Below, piece after piece: positions 18,064 to 28,282 of a stretch of DNA of 49,165 nucleotides. A program made the translations under genes and the position numbers. Origin of the DNA: Thiomargarita sp. (GTDB lineage: Bacteria; Pseudomonadota; Gammaproteobacteria; Beggiatoales; Beggiatoaceae); assembly GCA_020720115.1 (NCBI GenBank), contig DYPD01000013.1, positions 1 through 49,165 on the forward strand. Direction: 5' to 3'. The notes below the pieces were generated by a model that saw only the letters and a program-made list of their open reading frames with translations, was not told where the DNA came from and did no database searches. The number at the start of each line of letters is the position of its first letter. Within the stretch, counting starts at the first letter, position 1.

Positions 18064-18294
18064 TTAACTTTCGTGTGCATCAGTGTAAGGCAACAAAGCC
18101 AAAAAGCGGGCGCGCTTTACTGCACGCGCTAATTGACGCTGATAACGAGAGCGTGTACCAGTGATGCGGCTAGGTACGATTTTGCCTGTTTCAGTAATGT
18201 AAGCACGCAAGGTTGCCAAATCCTTATAGTCAATTTCTTCAACCTGTTCAGCGGTGAAGCGGCAATATTTTTTACGACGGAAAAATCTGGACAT
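18064..18294 (-). CDS. rpsR: Small ribosomal subunit protein bS18
   Basis: 76 residues, starting [16 protein letters not shown], with [20 protein letters not shown] and [20 protein letters not shown]. It forms a heterodimer with S6 in the 30S platform. It lies between rpsF and rplI; priB, found here in some gammaproteobacteria, is absent. Confidence 0.99.
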   Translation of the reverse strand: MSRFFRRKKYCRFTAEQVEEIDYKDLATLRAYITETGKIVPSRITGTRSRYQRQLARAVKRARFLALLPYTDAHES

Positions 18295-18326
18295 TCTTTA
18301 ATCTCCCAACCAATCAATTCTGCGCT

Positions 18327-18734
18327 TTAGGTTTGTTCGCGGTCTTCTTGGATGTCTTCAACTTCATCCAGGTCGCTACCCGCATCATCTTCATCATCAA
18401 TCACCACCCGTTCATCTTTGTTTTTCATCATGGGCGAAGGTTCAACGATGGGCTTTTTGCGTTTCACGATCAGATTGCGAATAACCGCGTCATTAAAGCG
18501 AAAAGCGTTGCTTAATTCTTCCAAGGTAGTGGCATCGCATTCAATATTCAGCAGAATGTAGTGGGCTTTGTGGATTTTGTTAATGGGGTAAGACATTTGA
18601 CGCCGCCCCCAATCTTCCAAGCGGTGTACTTTACCGTTATTGTCTGTGATCATAGACTGATAACGCTCTAGCATAGCGGGCACTTGCTCGCTCTGATCAG
18701 GGTGGACCAGAAACACTATTTCATAATGGTTCAT
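18327..18734 (-). CDS. rpsF: Small ribosomal subunit protein bS6
   Basis: 135 residues: [19 protein letters not shown] start, [19 protein letters not shown], and an acidic C-terminal tail ([19 protein letters not shown]). The acidic tail recalls the E. coli protein, which is modified by glutamate addition. First gene of the operon; AAGGAG precedes the ATG. Confidence 0.99.
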   Translation of the reverse strand: MNHYEIVFLVHPDQSEQVPAMLERYQSMITDNNGKVHRLEDWGRRQMSYPINKIHKAHYILLNIECDATTLEELSNAFRFNDAVIRNLIVKRKKPIVEPSPMMKNKDERVVIDDEDDAGSDLDEVEDIQEDREQT

Positions 18735-18811
18735 CTATAGCTCCTTACGGATTAAGGCAGCCGCGTATTAGGTTTCAATACACAGCAAGGAGTAGCGGGA
18801 AAAAACGGCGG

Positions 18812-18817
18812 ATTATA
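18812..18817 (-). promoter_or_regulatory. Probable -10 box of the rpsF operon
   Basis: A perfect TATAAT on the minus strand about 78 bases upstream of the rpsF start. No good -35 match is seen at 16-18 bases. The leader is long enough for the S6:S18 autoregulatory fold known in other bacteria, but I cannot confirm that structure. Confidence 0.45.
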
Positions 18818-18880
18818 CCGGAGATAAATCAATTACACCAGATTTTTTTGAAAATTTTTCTGCGCTGCTTGAGTGCGGTG

Positions 18881-19645
18881 TTAGGGGGTTACGGCGGGTT
18901 TGACTTCGGCAAAGCGCACTATCGCATGTTCTAGTGCGGTGACTAGGTTTTGTTGATAGAGTTTGGAGGCGAGTAGTTCTTCTTCTTGGCGGTTGACAAT
19001 CACGCCGCATTCGATAAGCAATGCCGGCATTTTTGTATCTTTTAACATGATGAGATCATCAAAGCGGTGAATGCCTTTGTTTTCATCAATTAAAGGACGG
19101 TTTTCTCCGGCAATAGGCTCCGCATGATGTAAGGTTGGGATAAAATCTAAACTACGCAGTTCTTCACCGAGTAAGTGGGCGAATTCTAAGCTGCGATTGT
19201 ATTCTGGATTTTTTTCTGAAATGAATAAAGAATAACCTTGATAGCGATCACTGAAACGGTAAGTTTGTCCTTCATATTCCCAAGTGGATAAATAATGCGG
19301 TTGTACTGAATCATGATGAATAGAAATGAGCAAGGCTGCACGTTTAGCATTTGCCAGGCTGGCACGGGCATGAAGTGGCATTTCTGCATTGCGTTCTGAA
19401 ATAATGAAAGCATTGCTAAAACCTAAATGCAACAGACGTTGCTGCAATAGGTAGGCAATAGTTTGATTGTAATTGTATTCAGTTATGCCACGCGCACTGA
19501 TTGCACCTGGATGTGCGGGTGAATGCCCAATATCAATGGCGATTTCTAGTTTTTTATTGATACAGGTTGGCATAGCTACGGATAAACCAGGGAGTAGGCA
19601 TAAGCAAAGCAGCCAAAGCCCATTGTGATAATGATGCGTTTTCAT
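18881..19645 (-). CDS. Exported N-acetylmuramoyl-L-alanine amidase (Amidase_3)
   Basis: A zinc amidase that cuts the stem peptide from cell-wall muramic acid. Signal peptide over the first ~24 residues (LWLLCLCLLPGLSVA). Then IAIDIGHSPAHPGAISARG with the metal-binding histidine, TEYNYNQ with the conserved glutamate, ISIHHDSVQ with a second metal histidine, and the C-terminal catalytic glutamate in ALLIECGVIVN. No AMIN, LysM or SPOR domain is present. I start at the ATG at 19645 because the upstream GTG lacks a ribosome site. Confidence 0.9.
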   Translation of the reverse strand: MKTHHYHNGLWLLCLCLLPGLSVAMPTCINKKLEIAIDIGHSPAHPGAISARGITEYNYNQTIAYLLQQRLLHLGFSNAFIISERNAEMPLHARASLANAKRAALLISIHHDSVQPHYLSTWEYEGQTYRFSDRYQGYSLFISEKNPEYNRSLEFAHLLGEELRSLDFIPTLHHAEPIAGENRPLIDENKGIHRFDDLIMLKDTKMPALLIECGVIVNRQEEELLASKLYQQNLVTALEHAIVRFAEVKPAVTP

Positions 19646-19847
19646 AGCTTTCAATTCACTCAGCACGGGTCAATTTAAGTATTTGTTCACAACTTCAAAA
19701 CAAATGCAGGTTCGTTTTTTTGCGTGAACAAATTACAGGTTATGTGCCAAGTTTGAACGAAGGCTAAAATGAGTTGGGGTGGTTCTTTTTACCCTGATTT
19801 ATCATAGCGGTGCGCTTGCGGCGGGCATTAAGCGTTTTATACTGCGC

Positions 19848-19943
19848 CCCGCCTGAAACCGTTCTCAGAAATACTGATTAAATTATTAAAAATCAATAAA
19901 TTGAATCAAATTTGATAGAACAAAAAAGGCGGTTTCTGGCGGG
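19848..19943. repeat. 96-bp inverted-repeat element downstream of the protease gene
   Basis: CCCGCCTGAAACCG (19848-19861) and CGGTTTCTGGCGGG (19930-19943) are inverted arms with one mismatch around an AT-rich core. The minus strand right arm is followed by a T-run, so it may help terminate the protease transcript. The rest of the 339-base gap 19646-19984 shows no gene. Confidence 0.45.
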
Positions 19944-19984
19944 TATGAGTATAGATAATCGCGCCTCATTGCCCGCGCAGGGTT

Positions 19985-21409
19985 TTAACGCAGCAAAATC
20001 GTCAAAATATTGTCATCGCGTAACAGCTTAATGACGATAGTGCGATGCTGATAGCTAAAAATTTCTTGCAAATCTGCGAGGCTTTCAATGCGTACCTGGT
20101 TGATAGCCAGGAAAACATCACCAGAGCGCAAGCCAGCTTCCCAAGCGTTGCTGTGCGGTTTGACCTGTTTCACCTGCACCCGCGCCAGTTTGCCTCTGTT
20201 GCTGTCGAGTTCGACTTCTTGTAAACGTGCGCCTTGAAAATAAGGGCTTACAGTATCGCCCGTCACCGTTGGTTCTTCTTCAATACGGGTAGTGAGTTTT
20301 TTCTCTTGCCCTTTGCGCAGAATGCGCAGTTCAATTTGTTCGCCCACGCGCAACAAACCAATGCGATTGTGTATGTCGGCAGAGCTGTTGATTGTGCGGC
20401 GATCCATTTGGATAATGATGTCGCCGACTTGTAGCCCGGCTTTGTCAGCGGCGGAATCTGGTTTTACATGCGTCACTACTGCGCCCTTTTGTTTGTCCAA
20501 ATTAAAAGCGGCGGCGAGTTCAGGACTAATGTCTTGTGTTTCTGCACCTAACAGACCGCGCCGCACTTCGCCGTACTGCATCAAGTGTTGTGCGACTTTC
20601 ATTGCCAAGTTAATAGGAATGGCGAAACCAATGCCCACATTGCCGCCGCCTGGGGCGAGAATCGCGGTATTGATGCCGATTAGAGCACCGCGCAAATCCA
20701 CCAGTGGACCGCCGGAATTGCCTGGATTAATAGAAGCATCGGTTTGGATAAAATCTTCATAGCCTTCAATGCCTAAGCCGCTACGTCCCAAGGCGCTGAC
20801 GATGCCGGAAGTCACCGTCTGGCTTAAACCAAAAGGATTACCGATGGCTAACACAAAATCACCGACACGCAATTGATCCGAATCGCCGACGGGCACGGCT
20901 TGTAAGTTTGTCTGGTCAATTTGCAATAAGGCGATATCGGTTTCAGCATCTGCGCCCAAAAGTTTGGCATTTAGGCTGCGCCCATCTTGCAGGGTTACGC
21001 TAATTTCGTCTGCTTTATCAATTACATGATGATTGGTCAGCACATAGCCTTGGGCGGCGTCAATGATCACGCCAGAGCCTAAACTCTGGTTTTTGCGTAC
21101 TCTGGGCTGATCGGGTAAATCAAAGAAATGGCGAAAAAAGGGATCGTTAAATAAGGGGCTTTCTTGTTCGCGGATCAGGGTCGTGCTGGAAATATTGACC
21201 ACCGCTGGCGTAACCTTTTCCAACATGGGCGCAAGGCTGGGTAGGCTTTGTGTATTGCCGTCTTGGGTAAAGCCCATGACCGGCAAAGCCACTGGATAGG
21301 TACGAGCAGTCGGCAGCACCGAGTCAGTTGGGTGGCTGGAAGCGGCGAAAATGCTGCTGTTTAAGCATAGGCACGCGGATACTAAAACGAGAGAAACAGT
21401 CTTGCGCAT
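19985..21409 (-). CDS. DegP/DegQ-type periplasmic serine protease
   Basis: HtrA-family quality-control protease and chaperone of the envelope. Signal peptide to about residue 22. The trypsin-like domain has His128 (LTNHHVI), Asp158 (AETDIALL) and Ser232 (NPGNSGGPL), with LGSGVIID before. Two PDZ domains follow: GLLGAETQDISPELAAAFNL and, near the C-terminus, AWEAGLRSGDVFLAIN. Length 474 matches DegQ/DegP. A Q-linker with the region FFRHFFDLPDQPR corresponds to the LA loop of this family. Monocistronic, divergent from the membrane protein at 21582. Confidence 0.97.
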   Translation of the reverse strand: MRKTVSLVLVSACLCLNSSIFAASSHPTDSVLPTARTYPVALPVMGFTQDGNTQSLPSLAPMLEKVTPAVVNISSTTLIREQESPLFNDPFFRHFFDLPDQPRVRKNQSLGSGVIIDAAQGYVLTNHHVIDKADEISVTLQDGRSLNAKLLGADAETDIALLQIDQTNLQAVPVGDSDQLRVGDFVLAIGNPFGLSQTVTSGIVSALGRSGLGIEGYEDFIQTDASINPGNSGGPLVDLRGALIGINTAILAPGGGNVGIGFAIPINLAMKVAQHLMQYGEVRRGLLGAETQDISPELAAAFNLDKQKGAVVTHVKPDSAADKAGLQVGDIIIQMDRRTINSSADIHNRIGLLRVGEQIELRILRKGQEKKLTTRIEEEPTVTGDTVSPYFQGARLQEVELDSNRGKLARVQVKQVKPHSNAWEAGLRSGDVFLAINQVRIESLADLQEIFSYQHRTIVIKLLRDDNILTILLR

Positions 21410-21581
21410 GGCGATAAGCCTCTGGGGAAAAGTTGGAAAAACACGGAATGGAGCAGAAATGCGGCTACATTGCAGGCTTTAAAGACCGCTTGGGCGTTGC
21501 TTTCTCCCTTCCAGATAGACAAAATGCTCGACAGAAAACCGCCTTAATGCCGTATTCACAATCCAGTCAGAGGAAATACAG

Positions 21582-22328
21582 ATGACCCATGATACCGCCA
21601 TGCAAGATGCGCAAGCCGCTGAAAATACAGCAGAACTAGACTTTAAGCTGGGCGCTGAAAAAATCAGCCTGTCAACCCAAGCGCCCCTGCTGCAATTAGT
21701 AGACGTGTTGCTCAAAGCCCACCACAGTCTGTATCAATACATCCGGCTTGGGCAAAATTTGACCACTAACACGCGCACAATGGCACTGTTGGCACTGCTC
21801 TGCTTGCTGGTCTATGGGGTGATTATGGGCGCTTTCAGTGGCGGCATTCAGTGGTGGGTAGCGCCCTTAAAATTGGCGCTGGGTACGGCGCTGGCGGCGT
21901 TGCTCTGCTATCCCAGCCTCTACATTTTAGCCGCACTCAGCGGCGCGGACTTGCGCCCCTCACAAGCGGCAATGTTGCTGGTCAGCAGCTTGGCGCTGAC
22001 CGCTTTATTGCTGATTGGCTTTGCGCCGGTCGCCTTTGTTTTCACCTTTTCCATTCAAGCCTTGTCTTTCATGGGGTTGGTGCATCTATTAGTGTGGTTT
22101 ACCAGCCTGTATTTCGGTTTGCGCTTTGCAGCTCGCGGCGTGGCGGAACTTGGCGGCAAAGACCCTACATTATTGAAAGTCTGGGCATTGATTTTTTTAC
22201 TCACGCTCATGCAGATGTCCACCACCTTGCGCCCCGTGCTAGGTGCGGGCGAACGCTTGTTTACGCCAGAAAAGCAATTTTTCCTTGAGCATTGGCTGAC
22301 TACTTTTGCGCAAGAACAACGGCGTTAA
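21582..22328 (+). CDS. Multi-pass membrane protein, possibly Yip1-like
   Basis: A 248-residue protein with an acidic, soluble N-terminus (about 60 residues) and five to six hydrophobic segments. These include LLALLCLLVYGVIMGAFSGG, ALAALLCYPSLYILAALSG and LALTALLLIGFAPVAFVF. The layout recalls the Yip1 / YIP1-like superfamily, but I do not recognise a defining motif. AGAGGA lies upstream of the ATG. No catalytic residues are evident. Function unknown. Confidence 0.75.
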   Translation: MTHDTAMQDAQAAENTAELDFKLGAEKISLSTQAPLLQLVDVLLKAHHSLYQYIRLGQNLTTNTRTMALLALLCLLVYGVIMGAFSGGIQWWVAPLKLALGTALAALLCYPSLYILAALSGADLRPSQAAMLLVSSLALTALLLIGFAPVAFVFTFSIQALSFMGLVHLLVWFTSLYFGLRFAARGVAELGGKDPTLLKVWALIFLLTLMQMSTTLRPVLGAGERLFTPEKQFFLEHWLTTFAQEQRR

Positions 22329-22398
22329 ATTAATCAGGGTGTTCATTGAATGAAATAAGTTGACAAAGCAACACAATTAACTCTCTAAGGAACTCTAT

Positions 22399-22998
22399 AT
22401 GCAAACAGCCCATGCTGAAATAACCTACATTACACCTGAAGACTATTTAGAAGGTGAAAAACTAGCCGATTATCGTCATGAATACATTGATGGCGAAATC
22501 TACGCTATGGCAAGTGCGAGTGACGCCCACGCACGCATTTCTGGCAACGCATTTATCTTACTCAAAACTCACTTACGCGGCTCAAAATGCAGTACCTATT
22601 TAGGTGAAATGAAAGCTCAAGCAGACCGCACTAAATACCTGTATCCCGATGTGATGGTCACTTGTAATGAAAATGACCGCAAGAGCAATTACAGTAAAAG
22701 TCATCCACTATTGATTATTGAAGTGCTATCTAAAAGCACCGAAGGCTATGATCGCGGTAAAAAATTTGAATACTATCGCCAAATGGATAGCCTGCAAGAA
22801 TATGTATTGATTGACCAAACCGAATACCATGTGGACCTGTTTCGTAAGAACGCTCAACTCCGCTGGGAGTTATTCAGCGTCATTGAAGCAGACAGTGAAT
22901 TGTGTTTCAGCAGTATGGAATGTTGTTTTACCCTAGCTGCATTATACGAAGATGTAGATTTTGAACTGGCACAGGTTGAACGTGCCTCTGAATATTAA
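22399..22998 (+). CDS. Uma2-family (DUF820) PD-(D/E)XK nuclease-like protein
   Basis: A 199-residue protein of the Uma2 family, common and many-copied in cyanobacteria and filamentous bacteria. It starts with YITPEDYLEGEKLADYRHEY and YIDGEIYAMA. The nuclease core is YLYPDVMVTC, then LLIIEVLSKSTEGYDRGKKF and YVLIDQTEYHVDLF. The PD...(E)xK-like residues are in place, but physiological activity is not known for most members. AAGGAA precedes the ATG. Confidence 0.92.
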   Translation: MQTAHAEITYITPEDYLEGEKLADYRHEYIDGEIYAMASASDAHARISGNAFILLKTHLRGSKCSTYLGEMKAQADRTKYLYPDVMVTCNENDRKSNYSKSHPLLIIEVLSKSTEGYDRGKKFEYYRQMDSLQEYVLIDQTEYHVDLFRKNAQLRWELFSVIEADSELCFSSMECCFTLAALYEDVDFELAQVERASEY

Positions 22999-23064
22999 AC
23001 AAAAATCCAACAGCATTTGCGTATGACTAATCAAGAAAATAAATGAACATAAGGGGATTAACCA

Positions 23065-24345
23065 GTGAATTTTGAAGATGAACTGAGTTCCCATTGGTTG
23101 AGTCACGCACTGCTGTGGAGCTTGGTGGCTTTTGTCTTGGCGTTTTTGATTTGGGCGTATTATGCGGATATTGATGAGGTGACTCGCGGCGCGGGGAAAG
23201 TGATTCCCTCGCGCCAGGTGCAGGTGGTGCAAAATCTGGAAGGCGGCATTATCGCTGAATTGTTGGTAAAAGAGGGCGAGCAAGTGGAGCGTGAGCAGGT
23301 GTTGTTGCGTATTGATGATACCCGCTTTGCTTCCTCAGTTGAGGAGAATCAGCTACAGATTTATGCGCTACAAGCCAAAATTGCGCGCTTGCAAGCAGAA
23401 GCGAATGATACTGATTTTGCGCTGCCTGCAAAACTAGACCCAGCCGCACGGAGTTTCTGGCTGTCTGAGCAGCCACTGCACTTGTCGCGGCGGCAGGAGT
23501 TAGAGAGCACGCTGGCGGTGCTAAAGCAGCAGCAGGCGCAGAAAAAACAGGAAATTCAAGAGCGTCGCTCGCAGCAGGGGCATTTGCAGCAGAGCTATGA
23601 ATTGGCGGAACAGGAGTTGAAAATTACCCGTCCGTTGGTGAAACAGGGCGTGATGTCAGAAGTAGAATTGTTGCGTCTTGAGCGCCAAGTAAATGATTTG
23701 AAAAGCGATATGGAGAGTAATCGGCTGGCAATGCCGCGTGCGGAGGCGGCATTGGCTGAAGTGCTCAACAAAATGGAGGAAGTCCGCGTAGCGTTTCGCA
23801 CGGCGTCGGCAACTGAATTGAATGCCAGCCAAGCGCAGTTGTCGAAAATACAGGCAGGCGCGGGGGCGTTGGAGGATCGGGTAAGCCGCACGGCGGTGCG
23901 TTCGCCAGTGAAGGGCACTATTAAAAAGCTGAAAATCAACACCATTGGTGGCGTGGTGCAGCCCGGCATGGATTTGTTGGAAATTGTGCCGCTGGAGGAT
24001 ACTTTGTTGGTGGAAGCGCAGATTCGTCCGGCGGACATTGCTTTTTTGCATCCAGGGCAAAAGGCGACGGTGAAGTTTACTGCCTATGATTTTTCGATTT
24101 TTGGTGGTTTGCCCGCGCGTTTGGAGCTTATCAGTGCCGATACTATTTTGGATGCGCGTGGTGAGGCGTTTTTTCTGATTCGGGTGCGCACGGATCGCAG
24201 CTATCTGGGCAAAAATCCTGACAGTTTGCCGATTATTCCGGGGATGACGGTAACTGTGGATATTCTCACCGGACGCAAGCGTATTGTGGATTACTTGCTT
24301 AAACCCCTTAATCGGATGCAAGAGCGGGCGTTGCGCGAACGCTAA
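23065..24345 (+). CDS. HlyD-family type I secretion adaptor, orphan
   Basis: Periplasmic adaptor of a type I secretion or multidrug export system, 426 residues. It has one N-terminal membrane span (about 15-35) and the signature VTRGAGKVIPSRQVQVVQNL with EGGIIAELLVKEGEQVE (lipoyl half-motif). A long coiled-coil hairpin (about 95-270) precedes the second lipoyl half (VRSPVKGTIKKLKINTIGGV). The C-terminal beta-barrel includes LPIIPGMTVTVDILTGRKR. The start is GTG at 23065 after AAGGGG. The partner ABC ATPase and TolC are not adjacent, so it must pair with components encoded elsewhere. Confidence 0.93.
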   Translation: MNFEDELSSHWLSHALLWSLVAFVLAFLIWAYYADIDEVTRGAGKVIPSRQVQVVQNLEGGIIAELLVKEGEQVEREQVLLRIDDTRFASSVEENQLQIYALQAKIARLQAEANDTDFALPAKLDPAARSFWLSEQPLHLSRRQELESTLAVLKQQQAQKKQEIQERRSQQGHLQQSYELAEQELKITRPLVKQGVMSEVELLRLERQVNDLKSDMESNRLAMPRAEAALAEVLNKMEEVRVAFRTASATELNASQAQLSKIQAGAGALEDRVSRTAVRSPVKGTIKKLKINTIGGVVQPGMDLLEIVPLEDTLLVEAQIRPADIAFLHPGQKATVKFTAYDFSIFGGLPARLELISADTILDARGEAFFLIRVRTDRSYLGKNPDSLPIIPGMTVTVDILTGRKRIVDYLLKPLNRMQERALRER

Positions 24346-24496
24346 AAGGCGCGGCTGCTTGGTGAGCTTTTCTTTGGTTTTTTGTGATTAAAATCAGGCA
24401 TCAACCAAATACGCTGATGCCCTGGCTGCGCAGGTGTTTTATAATGCACGGTTTTTCGCTTTATTTTTGAATTTATCAACTGCTGGAAGGTATCCG

Positions 24497-25750
24497 ATGT
24501 TTCCCAAAACCATGACTATTGCTGATTATGATCCCGAACTGGCGTCTGCGATGCAGGCAGAACTGTCGCGCCAGGAATCCCATGTTGAACTGATTGCTTC
24601 GGAAAACTACGCCAGCCCGCGAGTGCTGGAAGCGCAAGGCTCGGTGTTGACGAATAAATACGCCGAAGGCTATCCCAGCAAGCGTTATTACGGCGGTTGT
24701 GAGCATGTGGATGTTGCCGAACAATTGGCGATTGACCGTGTAAAGCAGTTGTTTGGCGCTGATTACGCGAATGTGCAGCCGCATTCTGGCTCACAAGCCA
24801 ATGCCGCGGCTTATTTGGCGCTACTGCAACCTGGCGATACTATTTTAGGCATGAGTTTGGCGCATGGCGGGCACTTAACGCACGGTGCGAAAGTGAATTT
24901 TTCCGGCAAAATCTTTAACGCAATCCAATATGGTTTAGACCCAGCAACGGGCGAAATTGACTACTCGGCAATGGAAGCCTTGGCGCTGGAACATCAGCCT
25001 AAATTGCTCATCGGCGGTTTCAGTGCTTATTCGCGTGTGGTGGATTGGGCGCGGATGCGCGAGATTGCTGATAAAGTTGGCGCTTACTTTTTGGTGGATA
25101 TGGCGCATGTGGCGGGGCTGGTTGCGGCGGGCGTTTACCCCAGTCCGGTGGGCATTGCCGACGTGACCACCAGCACCACGCACAAAACCTTGCGCGGTCC
25201 AAGAGGCGGCATTATTCTCGCCAAAGCCAACCCAGACATTGAAAAGAAACTGAGTTCATTGGTGTTTCCAGGAACGCAGGGTGGTCCTTTGATGCACGTT
25301 ATTGCCGCCAAAGCGGTGGCGTTTAAGGAGGCTTTAGAACCAGAATTTAAGGCTTATCAACAACAAGTGCTGGATAATGCCCGCGCAATGGCGACAATGA
25401 TGCAGCAACGCGGCTATAAAATCGTTTCTGGCGGCACGGATAATCATTTGTTTTTAGTGGATTTAATTGACAAAAACTTGACCGGCAAAGCCGCAGACGC
25501 AGCCCTGGGCAAGGCTAACATTACAGTCAACAAAAACGCTGTGCCCAATGATCCCCAGTCGCCTTTTGTCACCAGTGGTATCCGTATCGGTACGCCAGCC
25601 GTCACCACACGCGGCTTCAAAACCGAAGAATGCAGCAGCTTGGCAGGTTGGATGTGCGATCTTTTAGATGATATAGAAAATCTACAAGTGCAAGCCGAGA
25701 TCAAAGCTAAAGTGGAAGCACTGTGTCAGAGATTTCCGGTCTACGGCTAG
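24497..25750 (+). CDS. glyA: Serine hydroxymethyltransferase
   Basis: PLP enzyme converting serine and tetrahydrofolate to glycine and methylene-tetrahydrofolate. The product is 418 residues, as usual. The PLP lysine is Lys230 in [15 protein letters not shown]. Other landmarks are [33 protein letters not shown] and [10 protein letters not shown] chose the ATG at 24497 after GGAAGG rather than the in-frame ATG at 24434, which adds a non-conserved 21-residue leader. Monocistronic. Confidence 0.99.
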   Translation: MFPKTMTIADYDPELASAMQAELSRQESHVELIASENYASPRVLEAQGSVLTNKYAEGYPSKRYYGGCEHVDVAEQLAIDRVKQLFGADYANVQPHSGSQANAAAYLALLQPGDTILGMSLAHGGHLTHGAKVNFSGKIFNAIQYGLDPATGEIDYSAMEALALEHQPKLLIGGFSAYSRVVDWARMREIADKVGAYFLVDMAHVAGLVAAGVYPSPVGIADVTTSTTHKTLRGPRGGIILAKANPDIEKKLSSLVFPGTQGGPLMHVIAAKAVAFKEALEPEFKAYQQQVLDNARAMATMMQQRGYKIVSGGTDNHLFLVDLIDKNLTGKAADAALGKANITVNKNAVPNDPQSPFVTSGIRIGTPAVTTRGFKTEECSSLAGWMCDLLDDIENLQVQAEIKAKVEALCQRFPVYG

Positions 25751-25790
25751 TTGAGCAGGGATAGACTTTAAGTTCTTTAAGGAAATCCAA

Positions 25791-25830
25791 TAAAAAAAGA
25801 CATACAAGGGGAACCAACCCCTGTATGTCT
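25791..25830 (-). terminator. Terminator facing the minus-strand moxR gene
   Basis: Minus strand AGACATACAGGGG, loop TTGGTT, CCCCTTGTATGTCT followed by seven T. It would end transcription of moxR; the plus strand side has no T-run, so its use by glyA is less certain. Bases 25831-26000 hold no recognisable gene. Confidence 0.75.
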
Positions 25831-26000
25831 AATATGACCGTTCCGCAAGCAGGGTAGGAGACGGCTTAAGAACGGATAACTAAAAGCGATATATCAGGCG
25901 AACCCATACCCGACATATCCACCGCCGCAACCAGGTAGGTAGATTGTGGCGGCAATTTTACTTATTCAAAGATAATGCCAGCTTTTTTAGGCGCTGGCGC

Positions 26001-26927
26001 TTAGGGAATTGCCACCTGCTCTAGCAACGCCTGCGTTAAAGCACGCGGTGCAAGCTGTTCAGCCGTCGAAAAAAGACGATGCCCTGCCACATGCGGCAAC
26101 ACTGCCTGTATATCTTCTGGTAAAGCGAAATCCCGTCCCTGCATCAGCGCCCAAGCCTGCGCACTACGCAAGATGGCAATGCCGGCACGCGGTGAGAGTC
26201 CGTTGCGGTACTGCGGCGCTTGGCGACTGTACTTTAGAATCGCTTGCAGATAATCCAACAGGGCGTCTTGCACAATGACATGAGGCACTTGCTGCTGAAT
26301 GCTGGCTAATTGTTCGGCGCCCATCACTTCGCCAAGGGCTTCGATCATTGCACGCCGATCCTGTCCTTTAAGCAAATCACGCTCGGAATGTGCGTCTGGA
26401 TAACCCAATTCAAGGCGCATCATGAAACGATCAAGCTGAGACTCAGGCAATGGAAAAGTGCCAATCTGGTGCATGGGATTTTGCGTCGCCAGCACAAAAA
26501 ACGGGCGCGGCAAAGCACGGGTTTCGCCTTCCACCGTCACCTGCTGTTCTTCCATCGCTTCCAACAAAGCACTCTGAGTTTTCGGCGTGGCGCGGTTGAC
26601 TTCATCAGCCAAAATCATTTGCGCGAAAATGGGACCCTTGTGAAACTTAAAATGCCCAACTTCGCGGTCATAAATAGACACGCCCAAAATATCTGCTGGT
26701 AGCAGGTCGCTGGTAAACTGAATGCGTTGAAAACTCAAGCCCAGCACTCGCGCCAGCACATGCGCCAAAGTAGTTTTACCCACGCCTGGCAAATCTTCAA
26801 TCAACACATGTCCACGCGCCAACAGGCAAGCGAGAATCAAGCGAATTTGTTGCTGTTTACCTAAAATCACCGTGCTGATTTCTGCAACCAGTGCATCCAA
26901 AGCCTGTTGTGTTTTTTTTGTATCCAT
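26001..26927 (-). CDS. MoxR-family AAA+ ATPase
   Basis: A 308-residue chaperone-like AAA+ ATPase: Walker A EDLPGVGKTT (about 44-53), Walker B MILADEVNRA, sensor 1 LATQNPMHQIGTFPLPESQL and sensor 2 GLSPRAGIAIL. MoxR proteins usually help assemble enzyme complexes together with DUF58 and VWA-domain proteins. No such partner lies within the window, so this copy is isolated. Confidence 0.93.
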   Translation of the reverse strand: MDTKKTQQALDALVAEISTVILGKQQQIRLILACLLARGHVLIEDLPGVGKTTLAHVLARVLGLSFQRIQFTSDLLPADILGVSIYDREVGHFKFHKGPIFAQMILADEVNRATPKTQSALLEAMEEQQVTVEGETRALPRPFFVLATQNPMHQIGTFPLPESQLDRFMMRLELGYPDAHSERDLLKGQDRRAMIEALGEVMGAEQLASIQQQVPHVIVQDALLDYLQAILKYSRQAPQYRNGLSPRAGIAILRSAQAWALMQGRDFALPEDIQAVLPHVAGHRLFSTAEQLAPRALTQALLEQVAIP

Positions 26928-27057
26928 AAAAAATCCAGTTAATACATTGAGTTAATTAATAAAGCGGCTTTGTATTCTGCCCCGGCAGGTAAATGCCAAT
27001 GCGCAGCGATTACCTCACGAACAAAGCAATATTCAAATAAAATTAATAGGTTATATG

Positions 27058-28143
27058 CTAGGCAATGGCTTTATCAATAATGCCACCGCCTAAACACACT
27101 TCCCCCTGATAAAACACCACCGATTGCCCTGGCGTCACAGCCCGTTGCGGCTGTGTAAAAGTGACCCGATAGCGCCCATCCTCGGTGCGACTGATCGCAC
27201 ACTCTTGATCCGGTTGGCGATAACGGGTTTTTGCCTGACATGAGTAAGGCAGTTGCGGTGGCTGTTGCGCGATCCAATGCACCTCAAGCGTTTCTAAGGC
27301 ACGGCTCAACAACAGTGGATGATCCTGTCCTTGCGCGACGATAAGACAATTATTTGCCAAATCTTTGCCCACCACATACCAGGGTTCGCCGCTGCTCTGC
27401 GCCTGACCGCCAATTTTCAAGCCCTGCCGCTGCCCCAAGGTGTAATACATCAACCCCTCATGTTCACCAACCACTCGCCCTTCTGGAGTCATCACGATAC
27501 CGGGATTAGCAGGCAAATATTGGCTCAAAAAATCTTTAAACCGCCGTTCGCCGATAAAGCAAATGCCGGTGCTGTCTTTTTTCTCATGCGTTACCAGCCC
27601 CGCTTGACGGGCAATTGCCCGCACCTGTGGCTTATCCAAGTCGCCCAAAGGGAACAGCGTAGGGGCAAGCTGTGCCTGATTGAGCAGGTGCAAAAAGTAA
27701 CTCTGATCCTTATTGCCATCAGCCGCTCGCCGAAGCTGATAAGCGCCATGCTGCCAAGTTGTGCGAGCATAATGCCCAGTTGCTATAAACGCCGCTCCCA
27801 ACGCCTGCGCATGTTGCAGAAAAACCTTAAATTTAATTTCCCGATTGCACAACACATCAGGATTTGGCGTGCGTCCGGCTTGATATTCCGCAAGAAAATG
27901 GCTAAACACCGAATCCCAATACTCAGCGGCAAAATTCACCTTATGCAGTTCAATTCCCAACTTATCACACACCGCTTGCGCGTCGCGTAAATCCTCGGCG
28001 GCGCTACAATAATCCGCTCGGTCATCTTCTTCCCAATTTTTCATAAACAAACCCGACACCGCATAGCCCTGCCGTTGCAGCAGCAACGCCGCCACCGAAG
28101 AATCCACCCCGCCGGACATGCCCACCATTACCTGTTGTTTCAT
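27058..28143 (-). CDS. mnmA: tRNA-specific 2-thiouridylase MnmA
   Basis: Makes 2-thiouridine at wobble position 34 of Lys, Glu and Gln tRNAs. 361 residues. The PP-loop SGGVDSS is at residues 10-16, with catalytic cysteines at Cys99 ([12 protein letters not shown]) and Cys195 ([10 protein letters not shown]). The [10 protein letters not shown] and [14 protein letters not shown] stretches are also present. I start at the ATG at 28143; the 42-residue N-terminal extension of the longest frame is not conserved. Divergent from rpsT. Confidence 0.98.
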   Translation of the reverse strand: MKQQVMVGMSGGVDSSVAALLLQRQGYAVSGLFMKNWEEDDRADYCSAAEDLRDAQAVCDKLGIELHKVNFAAEYWDSVFSHFLAEYQAGRTPNPDVLCNREIKFKVFLQHAQALGAAFIATGHYARTTWQHGAYQLRRAADGNKDQSYFLHLLNQAQLAPTLFPLGDLDKPQVRAIARQAGLVTHEKKDSTGICFIGERRFKDFLSQYLPANPGIVMTPEGRVVGEHEGLMYYTLGQRQGLKIGGQAQSSGEPWYVVGKDLANNCLIVAQGQDHPLLLSRALETLEVHWIAQQPPQLPYSCQAKTRYRQPDQECAISRTEDGRYRVTFTQPQRAVTPGQSVVFYQGEVCLGGGIIDKAIA

Positions 28144-28282
28144 GCTAAAACCCCATCTAAACGCTTGACAGAAGGTATTGAATACCAAATAATACCGCGT
28201 TTTCAAGAATTTTGGGCTGGTCTGTTTACCCTCACCAAACAGACAGCAAAATGGGTTTAGTGAAGACACAGGAGTTTATATT

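Noticed and set aside
25831-26000. Possible small gene or RNA between glyA and moxR
   Set aside because: No ORF with a ribosome site; only weak short inverted repeats besides the terminator.
28144-28269. N-terminal 42-residue extension of MnmA
   Set aside because: Not similar to MnmA; the ATG at 28143 directly before the PP-loop is the family start.
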